Part shown: positions 15,048 through 24,113 of the stretch, one piece after another | Layout: each line of letters begins with the position of its first letter | Position numbering within the stretch: the stretch's first letter is position 1 | From: JANPBY01 sp963805505 | Lineage (GTDB): Bacteria; Actinomycetota; Actinomycetes; DATJPE01 | DNA length: 64,000 nucleotides | Direction of reading: 5' to 3' | Assembly: GCA_963805505.1 (NCBI GenBank) | Contig: CAWDUP010000004.1 | Location: forward strand, 434,001-498,000 | The notes under the pieces: model-generated | Told to the model about the DNA's origin: nothing | Seen by the model: only the letters and a program-made list of their open reading frames with translations | Database searches by the model: none | Program-made: the position numbers and the translations under genes

Positions 15048-17225
15048 ATGAGCGAGGTTGAGCCAGTCGAACTGGCACCGGAGAGCACCGCGGTTGCCGT
15101 TTCGGAACGACCGGTGCCCGCTGAGACGGAAGCCGAACCCACCGATCAGCCATCCCCGCTGGAGCCGCTGCCCGACGACCGCTTCTCGGACCGAGAGGTT
15201 TCCTGGCTGGCCTTCAACCAGCGGGTCCTGGAACTGGCTGAGGACGCCGAGCTCCCGCTGCTGGCCCGGGCCCGTTTCCTGGCCATTTTCGCCAGCAACC
15301 TTGACGAGTTCTTCATGGTTCGCGTCGCAGGTCTCAAGCGCCGCATCGCCACCGGGATCGCCGTACGCGCAGCCAGCGGGCTGATGCCCGGTGAGGTCAT
15401 CGACCGGATCTGGGCGCACACCCGCGAACTCATGCAGCGCCAGGTCCGGTGCTTCCACCAGGAGGTCCTGCCCGCGCTGACCAAGGAGGGCATCGAGCTG
15501 CTCCGTTGGGATGAGCTGGACGACGATGACCGCGCCGAGATGGCGGCTGTCTTCCAGGACCGGATCTTCCCCGTCCTGACGCCGCTCGCCGTCGACCCAG
15601 CCCACCCCTTCCCCTACATCTCTGGCCTTTCTCTCAATCTCGCGGTCGTGGTCCGTAATCCCACCACCGGCATCGAGCACTTCGCTCGCGTGAAGGTTCC
15701 CCAGCTGCTGGGTCGCTTCGCGCAGGTCAGTGGTCAACGGTTCGTCCCCCTCGAGGACGTCATCGCCGCCCACCTGGACGAGTTGTTCCCAGGCATGGAG
15801 GTCCTGCAGAGCCACGGGTTCCGGGTCACCCGAAACGAAGACTTCGAGGTGGAAGAGGACGACGCCGAGAACCTCCTGGTAGCGCTGGAGAAGGAGCTGA
15901 TGCGTCGCAAGTTCGGGCCTCCGGTCCGCTTGGAGGTGGAAGACACGATCGACCCGCACGTCCTCGACCTGCTGATCCGCGAGCTGGGCATCGAGGAGCA
16001 CGAGGTGGTCGCCATCCCTGGACCGCTCGACCTCACCGGCTTGATGGCCGTCGCGGCGGTCGACCGCCCTGAGCTGGACTACCCCGCCTTCATCCCGCGG
16101 AGGCATCCAGACCTGTCGGAGGTGGAGAGCGCAGACGAGGTCGACATCCTCGGGGCGCTCCGCAACCGTGACGTGCTGCTGCACCACCCCTACGACTCCT
16201 TCTCGACCAGCGTGCAGGCGTTCCTCGAGCAGGCAGCCATCGATCCGCAGGTGCTCGCGATCAAGCAGACGCTCTACCGCACCAGCGGCGACTCCCCGAT
16301 CGTCGATGCCCTCATCGAAGCGGCGGAGGCGGGCAAGCAGGTGCTCGTGCTCGTGGAGATCAAGGCGCGGTTCGACGAGCAGGCCAACATCAAGCGGGCC
16401 CGCAAGCTCGAGCAAGCCGGCTGCCACGTGGTCTACGGCCTGGTCGGCCTGAAGACGCATTGCAAGCTGTCACTCGTCGTCCGCCAGGAGGGCGATCGGA
16501 TCCGCCGCTACACACACATCGGCACGGGGAACTACCACCCAAGAACCGCTCGACTCTATGAGGATCTCGGCCTGCTCACGTCCGACCCGATCGTCGGCGA
16601 GGACGTCAGCAACTTGTTCAACGTGCTGTCGGGCTACTCGATGAACACGGAGTACGAACGCCTTCTTGTGGCACCCAACTCGGTCCGATCGGGCCTCGTG
16701 GAGCGCATCGAGCGCGAGGTTGAGCACCATCGCGCCGGCCGACCAGCCGGCGTGCGCATCAAGTTGAACTCTCTGGTGGACGAAGGCGTCATCGACGCCC
16801 TCTACCGCGCCTCTCAGCAGGGCGTGCCCGTCGACTTGTGGGTCCGCGGCATCTGCGCCCTCCGCGCAGGTGTACCCGGGCTCAGCGACACGATCCGGGT
16901 GCGCAGCATCCTGGGTCGATTCCTCGAGCACTCGCGCGTGTTCGCCTTCGCAGGCGGTGGCGAGCCGGAGGTCTGGATCGGCAGCGCAGACCTCATGCAC
17001 CGCAACCTCGACCGTCGCGTGGAAGCATTGGTACGGCTCACGGTTCCCGAGCACATCCAAGAGGTGAGCGACCTGCTGGACCTCGGGTTTGCGCCCGGGA
17101 CCGCTTCCTGGCACCTGCTGCCCGACGACTCCTGGGAGCACCACGGGACCGCCGACGACGGTTCGGCCCTGCTGGACATCCAGGCCCACCTGATCGCCGC
17201 CAAACAACGGCGGTCGGGGGCCTGA
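15048..17225 (+). CDS. ppk1: Polyphosphate kinase 1
   Basis: A 725-residue PPK1, which makes polyphosphate from ATP. It has an acidic, proline-rich N-terminal extension (about 45 residues) before the core RFSDREVSWLAFNQRVLELAE. SNLDEFFMVRVAGL, YDSFSTSVQAFLEQAA, IKQTLYRTSGDSPIVDAL and the catalytic region RRYTHIGTGNYHPRTARLY (phosphorylated His near 490) are visible. The C-terminal domain contains GSADLMHRNLDRRVEALV. All core domains are complete. It is followed immediately by mutT1 and then by a PHO box and pst genes, which supports phosphate-linked expression. Confidence 0.96.
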   Translation: MSEVEPVELAPESTAVAVSERPVPAETEAEPTDQPSPLEPLPDDRFSDREVSWLAFNQRVLELAEDAELPLLARARFLAIFASNLDEFFMVRVAGLKRRIATGIAVRAASGLMPGEVIDRIWAHTRELMQRQVRCFHQEVLPALTKEGIELLRWDELDDDDRAEMAAVFQDRIFPVLTPLAVDPAHPFPYISGLSLNLAVVVRNPTTGIEHFARVKVPQLLGRFAQVSGQRFVPLEDVIAAHLDELFPGMEVLQSHGFRVTRNEDFEVEEDDAENLLVALEKELMRRKFGPPVRLEVEDTIDPHVLDLLIRELGIEEHEVVAIPGPLDLTGLMAVAAVDRPELDYPAFIPRRHPDLSEVESADEVDILGALRNRDVLLHHPYDSFSTSVQAFLEQAAIDPQVLAIKQTLYRTSGDSPIVDALIEAAEAGKQVLVLVEIKARFDEQANIKRARKLEQAGCHVVYGLVGLKTHCKLSLVVRQEGDRIRRYTHIGTGNYHPRTARLYEDLGLLTSDPIVGEDVSNLFNVLSGYSMNTEYERLLVAPNSVRSGLVERIEREVEHHRAGRPAGVRIKLNSLVDEGVIDALYRASQQGVPVDLWVRGICALRAGVPGLSDTIRVRSILGRFLEHSRVFAFAGGGEPEVWIGSADLMHRNLDRRVEALVRLTVPEHIQEVSDLLDLGFAPGTASWHLLPDDSWEHHGTADDGSALLDIQAHLIAAKQRRSGA

Positions 17226-17227
17226 AA

Positions 17228-18153
17228 GTGGGGGGGAGACGCAGGGGCGGACCATCGCTGCCGCCGGGGCGCTCCTGTGGCGTCGGCGGCGGGACAAGAG
17301 CGGCCGCAAGGCCATCGAGGTCGCCCTCGTTCACCGATCGAAGCACGACGACTGGACCTTCCCCAAGGGGCACCTCGAGGCGGCGGAGACCTGGCAAGCG
17401 GCCGCCGTCCGCGAGATCCACGAGGAGACCGGCTTCACGATCGCTCTCGGGCCTCCGCTTCCAGAACGGACCTACCTGGTTGGCGGCCTCCCCAAGCTGG
17501 TGCGCTACTGGGCAGGTGAGGTCGGTCCAGCGTCGGACACTTTCGTCCCGAACTCCGAGGTTGACTCCCTCGACTGGGTCGGCGTCGGTGAGGCGCGGAG
17601 TCGACTCAGCTATCCCGACGACGAGGTCGTTCTCGACGGCCTCAGCTCGCTGCTCGAACAGACGCGGGGGCGGAGCACCAGCTGCCTGATCATCCTTCGC
17701 CATGCCCAGGCGATGAAGCGCTCGGTGTGGTCCGGCCAGGACGAGGATCGTCCTCTGACCGATCCCGGCATCGCGGAGGCCGACGCCCTGACCTCCGTCC
17801 TCAGTGCCTACGGCATCGAGCGCATCCACTCCTCCCCCGCGACTCGCTGCCGGGACACCGTCGCACCGTATGGCCGGCTACGTCAGCTTCGTCAGGAGAA
17901 CGAACCGGCGCTCAGCGAAAGCGGCTACGCGGCCAACCCAGGCGAGTCGAGAAGGCGCATCCGGTCGATTCTCGAGGCAGGTGGCCGGAGCGTCGTGTGC
18001 AGTCATCGCCCGCTCGTCCCCGACCTCCTGGACGAGATCCTCGGCGTCGAGGAGCGCGCTGCGTTGATCGCGGACGGTCTTCCGCCGAGTGCGCTCGTCG
18101 TCATCCACCACCTCTCGGGTGAGGTCTTGGGCGTCGAGCGTCTCGACCCGTGA
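17228..18153 (+). CDS. mutT1: MutT1-like Nudix hydrolase fused to a SixA-type histidine phosphatase; start disrupted by a one-base gap
   Basis: The N-terminal domain carries a full Nudix box, G-HLEAA-E-TWQAAAV-RE-I-H-EE-TG (DNA about 17368-17436). The C-terminal domain has the RHAQAMKRS phosphohistidine motif, SSPATRCRDTV and CSHRPLVPDLL. This architecture is that of mycobacterial MutT1, which hydrolyses 8-oxo-dGTP and diadenosine polyphosphates and also lies beside ppk. The open frame (ETQGRTIAAAGALLW onward) has no ATG/GTG/TTG before 17500 inside the domain. A GTG at 17228 three bases after the ppk stop is followed by a run of seven G; eight would put that GTG exactly in frame (about 308 residues). 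I treat this as a one-base homopolymer deletion, real or artefactual. Confidence 0.82.
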
Positions 18154-18183
18154 GCTGACCCCGAGAAGCACTCGTACGGGCAC

Positions 18184-18205
18184 GTTCACCTCGCGTTCAT
18201 CCGCA
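18184..18205 (+). promoter_or_regulatory. PHO box upstream of pstS
   Basis: Two adjacent 11-bp direct repeats, GTTCACCTCGC and GTTCATCCGCA, fit the actinobacterial PhoP operator unit G(G/T)TCAyyyrGs. They lie about 95 bp upstream of the pstS start in the mutT1-pstS gap. A weaker third CACCT-containing unit may follow near 18216. This predicts phosphate-starvation induction of pstSCAB. Confidence 0.7.
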
Positions 18206-18298
18206 GCGCCCGAGCACGTCACCTCACCTGCCTACCGTCCTCGACGTAAGCACGTGACGAGGCCGGACTGACCGGCCCAACAGGAGGGTCCACACAAC

Positions 18299-19400
18299 GT
18301 GAACCGCAGCACGCTGCGCCGGGCAGCCCCGGCCGCACTAGCGCTCAGCTTCGCCCTTGTCCTTGGGGCTTGTGGTAGCGACGCAAGCAACGGAACAGCC
18401 GCGCCAGCCGGCGGCGATGGCAACTGCGTGAGCGGCTCGATCAAGGCATCCGGCTCAAGTGCGCAGGCCAACGCCATGACCGAATGGATCAACAGCTACC
18501 AGACCAACTGTTCCGGCGCGACCATCGACTATCAGCCAGTCGGATCCGGGGCCGGCATCCAGGACTTCATCAACAACCAGGTCGCCTTCGCGGGGTCCGA
18601 TTCGGCGCTCAAGCCTGGAGAAGAGTCCGACCCGGCCAACGCCCGTTGTGCGGCCGGCCCCGCCATCAACATCCCGATGGTTGGCGGCGCGATCGCCATC
18701 GCCTACAACCTCGAGGGCGTCGACACGCTGACCATGACTCCCGAGATCCTCGCGGGAATCTTCGGCGGGACCATCACGACGTGGAACGACCCGGCCATCG
18801 CCGAGGCCAACCCAGACGTGACCCTTCCCTCGGACCCGATCCTGGCGTTCCACCGGTCGGACGAGTCAGGCACGACTGACAACTTCACCAAGTACCTCGC
18901 CGCCAACGTTCCGGACGTGTGGACCTATGAGGGCGGGAAGGCGTGGACAGCTCCAGGAGGACAGGGCGCCAAGGGCAGCGACGGAGTCGCAGCAGCCATC
19001 AAGTCAACACCCAACTCGATCGGCTACATCGAGCTCTCCTTCATCCAGACCCAGGGTCTGAGCGCGGCCTCGGTGGACAACGGAGGCGGACCGGTCGAGC
19101 CAACTGCGGAGACGTCGGCGACAACGCTGGACTCCTCCAAGATCACCGGTTCGGGCGACGACTTGATCCTCGAGGTGGACTACACCGAGAGCCAGCCCGA
19201 CGCCTACCCGATCGTCCTCGTCACCTACGAGATCGTCTGCCAGTCAGGACTGCCTGAGGACCAGCTCGGGTCTGACTCAGTCGTTCCTGACCTACATCGC
19301 CTCGGACGAGGGCCAGTCGACGTTGACCGAGATCGGCTACGTGCCGCTGACCGGTGAGCTGCTGACCAAGGTGCAGGCTGCCGTCTCGTCGATCAGCTAG
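18299..19400 (+). CDS. pstS: PstS phosphate-binding lipoprotein; one +1 frame break near the C-terminus
   Basis: The precursor has a signal peptide and lipobox (SFALVLGACGS). It then shows PstS landmarks: IKASGSSAQANAM, PVGSGAGIQDFI, AFAGSDSALK, FHRSDESGTTDNF and SIGYIELSF. From GTG 18299 the frame runs to LPEDQLG (about 19270), after which the unshifted frame ends as an unrelated tail at 19357. One base over gives LTQSFLTYIASDEGQSTL and ends at TAG 19400, which is the normal PstS C-terminus. So one extra base lies at about 19262-19271. GGAGG precedes the GTG at 10-14 bp. Exported, it would deliver phosphate to PstC/PstA. Confidence 0.85.
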
Positions 19401-19413
19401 GTCTGACCACGTC

Positions 19414-19455
19414 GTGACAACCCCCGTGGACCTCAGGGTCAGCGGGGGTTGTCAC
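19414..19455 (+). terminator. Intercistronic hairpin between pstS and pstC
   Basis: GTGACAACCCCCG (19414-19426) is perfectly complementary to CGGGGGTTGTCAC (19443-19455), a 13-bp stem with a 16-base loop and no T tract after it. It starts 14 bp after the restored pstS stop. Such hairpins after binding-protein genes commonly give partial termination or protect the upstream message, keeping PstS in excess over the permease. Confidence 0.75.
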
Positions 19456-19517
19456 GCCAACGGAACGACCAAGCACCCAGCCCGGAAGACAGCTGCCGCC
19501 GGGCAGGAAGGAAGTCT

Positions 19518-20505
19518 GTGACAGCGCCCACGACGGAGCAGTTGAGCCCGCCGCTGCCGCCTGGGGCGCCCAAAGCCACCACTCGGCGCGGCGACCGCAT
19601 CTTCCGCGGGCTGTCCACGGGAGCGGGCGCGTTGGTCCTGGTCATCATGGCCGGGATCGCGCTGTTTCTGGTGGTCAAGGCCGTCCCAGCGTCTGCGGGC
19701 CGACACCGTCAACTTCTTCACGAGCTCGGAGTGGCTTCCTGACCTGCCGTCCGGCCCTCGGTTCGGCATAGCCGCGCTGCTGTTCGGCACGGTGGTCTCC
19801 TCGGTGATAGCCATGGCCCTCGCTGTGCCGATCGGCTACGGCATCGCCTTGTGCCTGGCCCACTACGCCCCTCGCCGAATCGCCACCGGCCTCGCCTTCA
19901 TCGTGGATCTGTTGGCCGCCGTACCCTCGATCATCTTCGGGCTGTGGGGCCTGGCCTACCTCATGCCACGCACCCAAGACCTCTGGATCTGGCTCAACGA
20001 CCATCTCGGTTTCATCCCGCTGTTCGACAACACGCTCGGCGTCTACACCCGCTCCATCGCCATTGCCTCCATCGTTTTGGCGATCATGATCCTCCCGACC
20101 GTCTCGGCCATCAGCCGAGAAGTCTTCTCCCAAGCGCCGGTCGGGCACATCGAGGCAGCTATGGCCCTCGGCGCCACCCGCTGGGAGATGATTCGCATGG
20201 CGGTCATCCCCTTCGGCAAACCCGGCATGATCAGCGCGGCGATGCTCGGCCTGGGCCGGGCGCTCGGCGAGACCATTGCCGTCGCGCTGCTGTTGTCGGC
20301 CACCTTCACCATCAACTGGCACATCACCGAGCCGGGTGGCAACACCTTCGCCGCCAACATCGCGCTCAAGTTCAACGAGGCCGGTGCGACCGGACGTGGC
20401 GCCCTGATCGCTGCCGGACTGGTCCTGTTCGTCATCACGCTCATCGTCAACATGGTCGCCCGCCTGATAGCCGAACGACGCCGCGACTTCTCGGGGGCCA
20501 ACTGA
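19518..20505 (+). CDS. pstC: PstC phosphate ABC permease; one +1 frame break
   Basis: GTG 19518, with AGGAAGGAAG upstream, opens a frame encoding an N-terminal tail and first helix (GALVLVIMAGIALFLVVKAVPA) that stops at 19742. One base over, from about 19693, the protein continues as LRADTVNFFTSSEWLPDL and GTVVSSVIAMALAVPIGYGIAL, then the permease signature region EAAMALGATRWEMIRMAVIPFGKPGM, to the stop at 20505. The junction KAVPA-LRADTVNF matches the normal PstC sequence, so one extra base (probably T at about 19692) splits the gene. With it corrected the protein has about 328 residues. pstA follows directly. Confidence 0.85.
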
Positions 20506-20506
20506 C

Positions 20507-21565
20507 ATGGCCACGCTGACCAGCCCACCCGCGACCGGATCGGTCAGTCGCCTCTCCGGAGGGACGCTTCCGCGATTCGCCCCCGTCGCGTCTGCTGGTG
20601 CCGGGCTCGCACTCGCTGTGGCGCTGTCCGTGGTCACCCCGATCAGCGGTCGGGCCGGGACACTGCTGGTCGCCATCGTCTTGTTCATGGCCATCCAGTC
20701 CCTGTGGAGCTTCCGCGTCGAGGGCAGGCGGCATGCGGTCGACCGACTGGCGACCACCATGATCTACGGCTCCGGGTTGATCGCCCTCATTCCCCTGACC
20801 GCGATCCTCGTAGCCGTTGTCGTCAACGGCCTCACCGCGTTCAGCCTGCAGTTCCTGACCACCACCATGCGCAACGTCAGTCCGCTTCGTGAGGGCGGCG
20901 GCGTCTACCACGCGATCATCGGAACGCTGGAACAGGTCGGCATCGCCGCCGCGATAGGCATCCCCATCGGACTGATGGTGGCGATCTACCTGGTGGAGTA
21001 CGGAAACCGCGGTCGGTTGGCCCGCTCGGTGACCTTCTTCGTGGACGTGATGACCGGCGTCCCGTCGATCGTGGCCGGCTTGTTCATCTACACCGCGTTC
21101 ATCTTGACCCTGGGTCTGGAACGCAGCGGGTTCACCGGCGCCCTGGCGCTGACGATCCTGCTGATCCCGGTGATGGTTCGATCCTCTGAAGAGATGCTCA
21201 AGCTCGTCCCGAACGAGCTGCGGGAGAGTGCCTACGCGTTGGGGGTTCCCAAGTACCGCACGATCCTTCGCGTCGTTCTGCCGACCGCCCTACCGGGACT
21301 CATCACGGGATCCATGCTGGCGGTCGCTCGGGTCATGGGTGAGACCGCGCCGCTGCTCCTGACGGTCTTCTTGTCCCAGTCGATCAACTACAACCCCTTC
21401 TCAGGGCCGCAGGCATCCTTGCCCACGTTCGTGTGGGACCAGATCGCGCGAGGGACCGATGCCTCGCTGGATCGAGCCTGGGCAGGAGCTCTCACGCTCA
21501 TCCTGATCGTCGTCATCCTCAATCTGGCCGCCCGAGGTCTCGGGCGCTTCTACCGAGTCAAGTAG
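20507..21565 (+). CDS. pstA: PstA phosphate ABC permease
   Basis: A 352-residue intact permease with an N-terminal two-helix extension and six core helices. The loop ELRESAYALGVPKYRTILRV contains the EAA-type coupling motif for PstB contact, and GSMLAVARVMGETAPLLLTV is typical of PstA. It begins one base after the pstC stop and pstB follows 19 bp downstream. Unlike pstS and pstC, its frame is unbroken. Confidence 0.94.
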   Translation: MATLTSPPATGSVSRLSGGTLPRFAPVASAGAGLALAVALSVVTPISGRAGTLLVAIVLFMAIQSLWSFRVEGRRHAVDRLATTMIYGSGLIALIPLTAILVAVVVNGLTAFSLQFLTTTMRNVSPLREGGGVYHAIIGTLEQVGIAAAIGIPIGLMVAIYLVEYGNRGRLARSVTFFVDVMTGVPSIVAGLFIYTAFILTLGLERSGFTGALALTILLIPVMVRSSEEMLKLVPNELRESAYALGVPKYRTILRVVLPTALPGLITGSMLAVARVMGETAPLLLTVFLSQSINYNPFSGPQASLPTFVWDQIARGTDASLDRAWAGALTLILIVVILNLAARGLGRFYRVK

Positions 21566-21584
21566 CGAGAAGGACCACCCAGCC

Positions 21585-22361
21585 ATGGCCAAACGCATCA
21601 ACGTCTCAGACCTGGACATCTACTACGGCAACTTTCTGGCCGTGGAAGGTGCCGCCTTCGAGGTCGAGCCGGGTTCAGTCACCGCGTTCATCGGACCATC
21701 CGGCTGCGGCAAGTCCACGGTGCTGCGATCCCTCAACCGCATGCACGAGGTGACTCCCGGAGCGCGAGTGTCAGGGAAGGTTCTGCTGGACGACGAGGAC
21801 ATCTACGCGTCCGGGGTCGACCCGGTCAACGTACGGCGCACGATCGGGATGGTGTTTCAAAAGCCCAACCCGTTTCCCACGATGTCCATCTACGACAACG
21901 TCATCGCCGGGCTGAGGCTGCGGGGACGACAGCCACGCGCCGACTTCGACGCCATCGTGGAGGACGCGCTGCGCGGCGCGAATCTCTGGGAGGAGGTCAA
22001 GGACCGGCTGGACCGCCCAGGCAGCGGTCTGTCCGGAGGCCAGCAGCAGCGGCTGTGCATCGCTCGCGCTATCGCGGTCGAACCCGAGGTCCTGCTCATG
22101 GACGAGCCGTGCTCGGCTCTCGACCCCATCTCCACCCTGGCAGTCGAGGACCTGATGCAGAAGCTCAAGGAGCGCTACACGATCGTGATCGTCACTCACA
22201 ACATGCAGCAGGCGGCACGCGTCTCAGATCGGACGGGGTTCTTCAACATCGCGGGCACCGGCAAGCCTGGCAAGCTCATCGAGATAGATGCCACGGCCAA
22301 GATCTTCAGCTCTCCGGCTCAGAAGGCGACCGAGGACTACATCAGCGGACGCTTCGGCTGA
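21585..22361 (+). CDS. pstB: PstB phosphate ABC transporter ATPase
   Basis: A 258-residue ATPase with Walker A GPSGCGKST, Q-loop MVFQKPNPFPTMSIYDNV, ABC signature LSGGQQQRLCIARA, Walker B VLLMDEPCSALDP and H-loop IVIVTHNMQQAARV. The QKPNPFP element is diagnostic of PstB. It powers high-affinity phosphate import with PstC/PstA. It is the last gene of the pst operon and converges on the PiT gene 13 bp away; no phoU follows. Confidence 0.96.
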   Translation: MAKRINVSDLDIYYGNFLAVEGAAFEVEPGSVTAFIGPSGCGKSTVLRSLNRMHEVTPGARVSGKVLLDDEDIYASGVDPVNVRRTIGMVFQKPNPFPTMSIYDNVIAGLRLRGRQPRADFDAIVEDALRGANLWEEVKDRLDRPGSGLSGGQQQRLCIARAIAVEPEVLLMDEPCSALDPISTLAVEDLMQKLKERYTIVIVTHNMQQAARVSDRTGFFNIAGTGKPGKLIEIDATAKIFSSPAQKATEDYISGRFG

Positions 22362-22374
22362 CCGCAGTCACCGC

Positions 22375-23373
22375 TCAGGTGAAGAACGGCTTGAGGATGA
22401 GGAACGTCGCGGCGGCGATCAGCCCCGCGCCGGGAAAGGTGAGGACCCATCCGATGACGATGTCCCGTGCGACACCCCAGCGCACCGCCGAGAGCCGCTT
22501 CGTGGCGCCGACGCCCATGATGGCCGACGTGATCGTCTGGGTCGTCGAGATCGGGACGCCGTAGCCCACTCCCGCGACGTAGAGGATCGACGCCGCCGTC
22601 GTCTCGGCGGCGAATCCCTGCGGTGGACCGACGTGAATGATCCGACGCCCCAACGTGCGCATGATGCGCCAACCACCTGCATACGTTCCCGCTGATAGCA
22701 CCGCTGCGGTCAGGAAGAAGACCCACACGGGGATCGAGTAGTCCGTCTGATAGCCCCCGACGACGAGCGCGAGCACGACGATGCCGATCGTCTTGGCCGC
22801 ATCCTGCAAGCCGTGCCCAAAAGCCATCGCGGCGGCGGAGACCGTCTGCGCCATCCGAAAACCACGCGTGACCCGCGTCGGCTGTGCCCGTCGGAAACCC
22901 CAAAGAATCGCCAGCATGAAGATGTAGGCGACCACGAACCCAACGACAGGCGAGACGACCATCGGAACGACAACCTTGTGCCAGACGCCCGCCCAGTCCA
23001 CAGCCGTGGCGCCGAAGACCAAGGTCGCACCGACGAGTCCGCCGATCAGCGCATAGGACGAGGAGGATGGCAGTCCGAACCACCAGGTGAGCAGGTTCCA
23101 GGCGATCGCTCCGGTCAGCGCGGCGAACACGACGACGAGGCTCTCTGTGCCGGTGGGCAGCGTCACGATTCCCTTGCCTACCGTGGCAGCGACCTTGGCC
23201 CCGAAGAACGAGCCGACGAGGTTCATGACGGCAGCCATGATCAACGCGACCCGAGGTGTCAGTGCCTTGGTCGACACCGAGGTGGCGATTGCGTTGGCCG
23301 CATCGTGGAAGCCATTGGTGTAGTTGAAGCCCATCGCCATCGCAATGACGATGACGACCCCCAGGTCGTCCAC
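22375..23373 (-). CDS. pit: PiT-family inorganic phosphate transporter
   Basis: A 332-residue phosphate permease. The family signature GFNYTNGFHDAANAIATSVSTKAL lies at 14-37, and the second half carries GHGLQDAAKTIGI and GVPISTTQTITSAIMGVG. About ten helices are present. PiT proteins import metal-phosphate with protons at low affinity. The DUF47 partner lies just upstream on the same strand. Having intact PiT next to a pst operon whose two first genes carry frame breaks makes this the more certain phosphate route here. Confidence 0.93.
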   Translation of the reverse strand: MDDLGVVIVIAMAMGFNYTNGFHDAANAIATSVSTKALTPRVALIMAAVMNLVGSFFGAKVAATVGKGIVTLPTGTESLVVVFAALTGAIAWNLLTWWFGLPSSSSYALIGGLVGATLVFGATAVDWAGVWHKVVVPMVVSPVVGFVVAYIFMLAILWGFRRAQPTRVTRGFRMAQTVSAAAMAFGHGLQDAAKTIGIVVLALVVGGYQTDYSIPVWVFFLTAAVLSAGTYAGGWRIMRTLGRRIIHVGPPQGFAAETTAASILYVAGVGYGVPISTTQTITSAIMGVGATKRLSAVRWGVARDIVIGWVLTFPGAGLIAAATFLILKPFFT

Positions 23374-23376
23374 CGG

Positions 23377-23991
23377 TCAGGACTCCTTGACGGCGATGCT
23401 CTCGACGGTGTTGGCCACGTCCTCGAACCCGTCGGCTGCCGCCTCGAGCTGCTCGGCGATGTCCTTGAGCTTCATCACCGTCATGGCCTTGAAATCGCCG
23501 GAGAACAAGGCGGCGAGGAACTTGCGGTGAACCTGGTCCGCACGATTCTCGATCCGGTTGGCTTCCACCCAGTAGTCCGCGAGGTCCTTCATCGTGCGCA
23601 GGCGGGGCATCGCATCGGCGGTGAGCGCCGCCGCATCGTTGAGCAGAGCCACCTGCTCGCGCATCTCCTCACCCAGTTCGCCAACGCCGTACAGGCCGAC
23701 GAGGTCAACGGCGGCCTCCATGGCATCCATCACATCGTCGAGCTCGTTGGCCAGCCGGTAGATGTCCTCCCGGTCGAAGGGCGTGATGAAGGAGGAGTTC
23801 GTCTTGCGCAGGAGCTCGTGAGTGGCTTCGTCCATGTCGTGCTCGACCTGGCGCATGCGCGCTGAGATCGTCACGCGGTCCTCGGGACCTGCGTCGAGCA
23901 GGTCCTTCAGCAAGGACGCCCCCTCGACGAGGAAGTCCGCGAGCTCCCGAAACGCCACGTAGAAACTTGGGTCCTGGGGGGTGAGCCGCAC
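23377..23991 (-). CDS. DUF47 / PhoU-like accessory protein of PiT
   Basis: A 204-residue all-helical PhoU-domain protein (DUF47) with FVEGASLLKDLL-like helices, MRQVEHDMDEATHELL, FITPFDREDIYRLANELDDVMD and AANRIENRADQVHRKFLAALF-like metal-binding acidic patches. DUF47 proteins are encoded beside PiT transporters and regulate them. The spacing to pit is 3 bp, so they are a transcriptional pair. GTG start at 23991. Confidence 0.9.
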   Translation of the reverse strand: MRLTPQDPSFYVAFRELADFLVEGASLLKDLLDAGPEDRVTISARMRQVEHDMDEATHELLRKTNSSFITPFDREDIYRLANELDDVMDAMEAAVDLVGLYGVGELGEEMREQVALLNDAAALTADAMPRLRTMKDLADYWVEANRIENRADQVHRKFLAALFSGDFKAMTVMKLKDIAEQLEAAADGFEDVANTVESIAVKES

Positions 23992-24113
23992 GTGGTTCTC
24001 CGTGGTTCGACTAGTTCGGTCGTGGGGTCGGGGGTCTGTGTGTCACGTCGACGCAGGACCCGGCCGGGTCGAGCATGGGGCCGCCGACGATGGTAGGCCC
24101 TCCCGTCCTCGTT

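Noticed and set aside
15024..16460. 478-codon open frame opposite ppk
   Set aside because: Antisense to a full polyphosphate kinase with all motifs; only a codon-bias shadow.
19449..19742. A separate 97-codon gene before pstC
   Set aside because: Its second half is the first membrane helix of PstC, joined to the rest by a one-base frame break.
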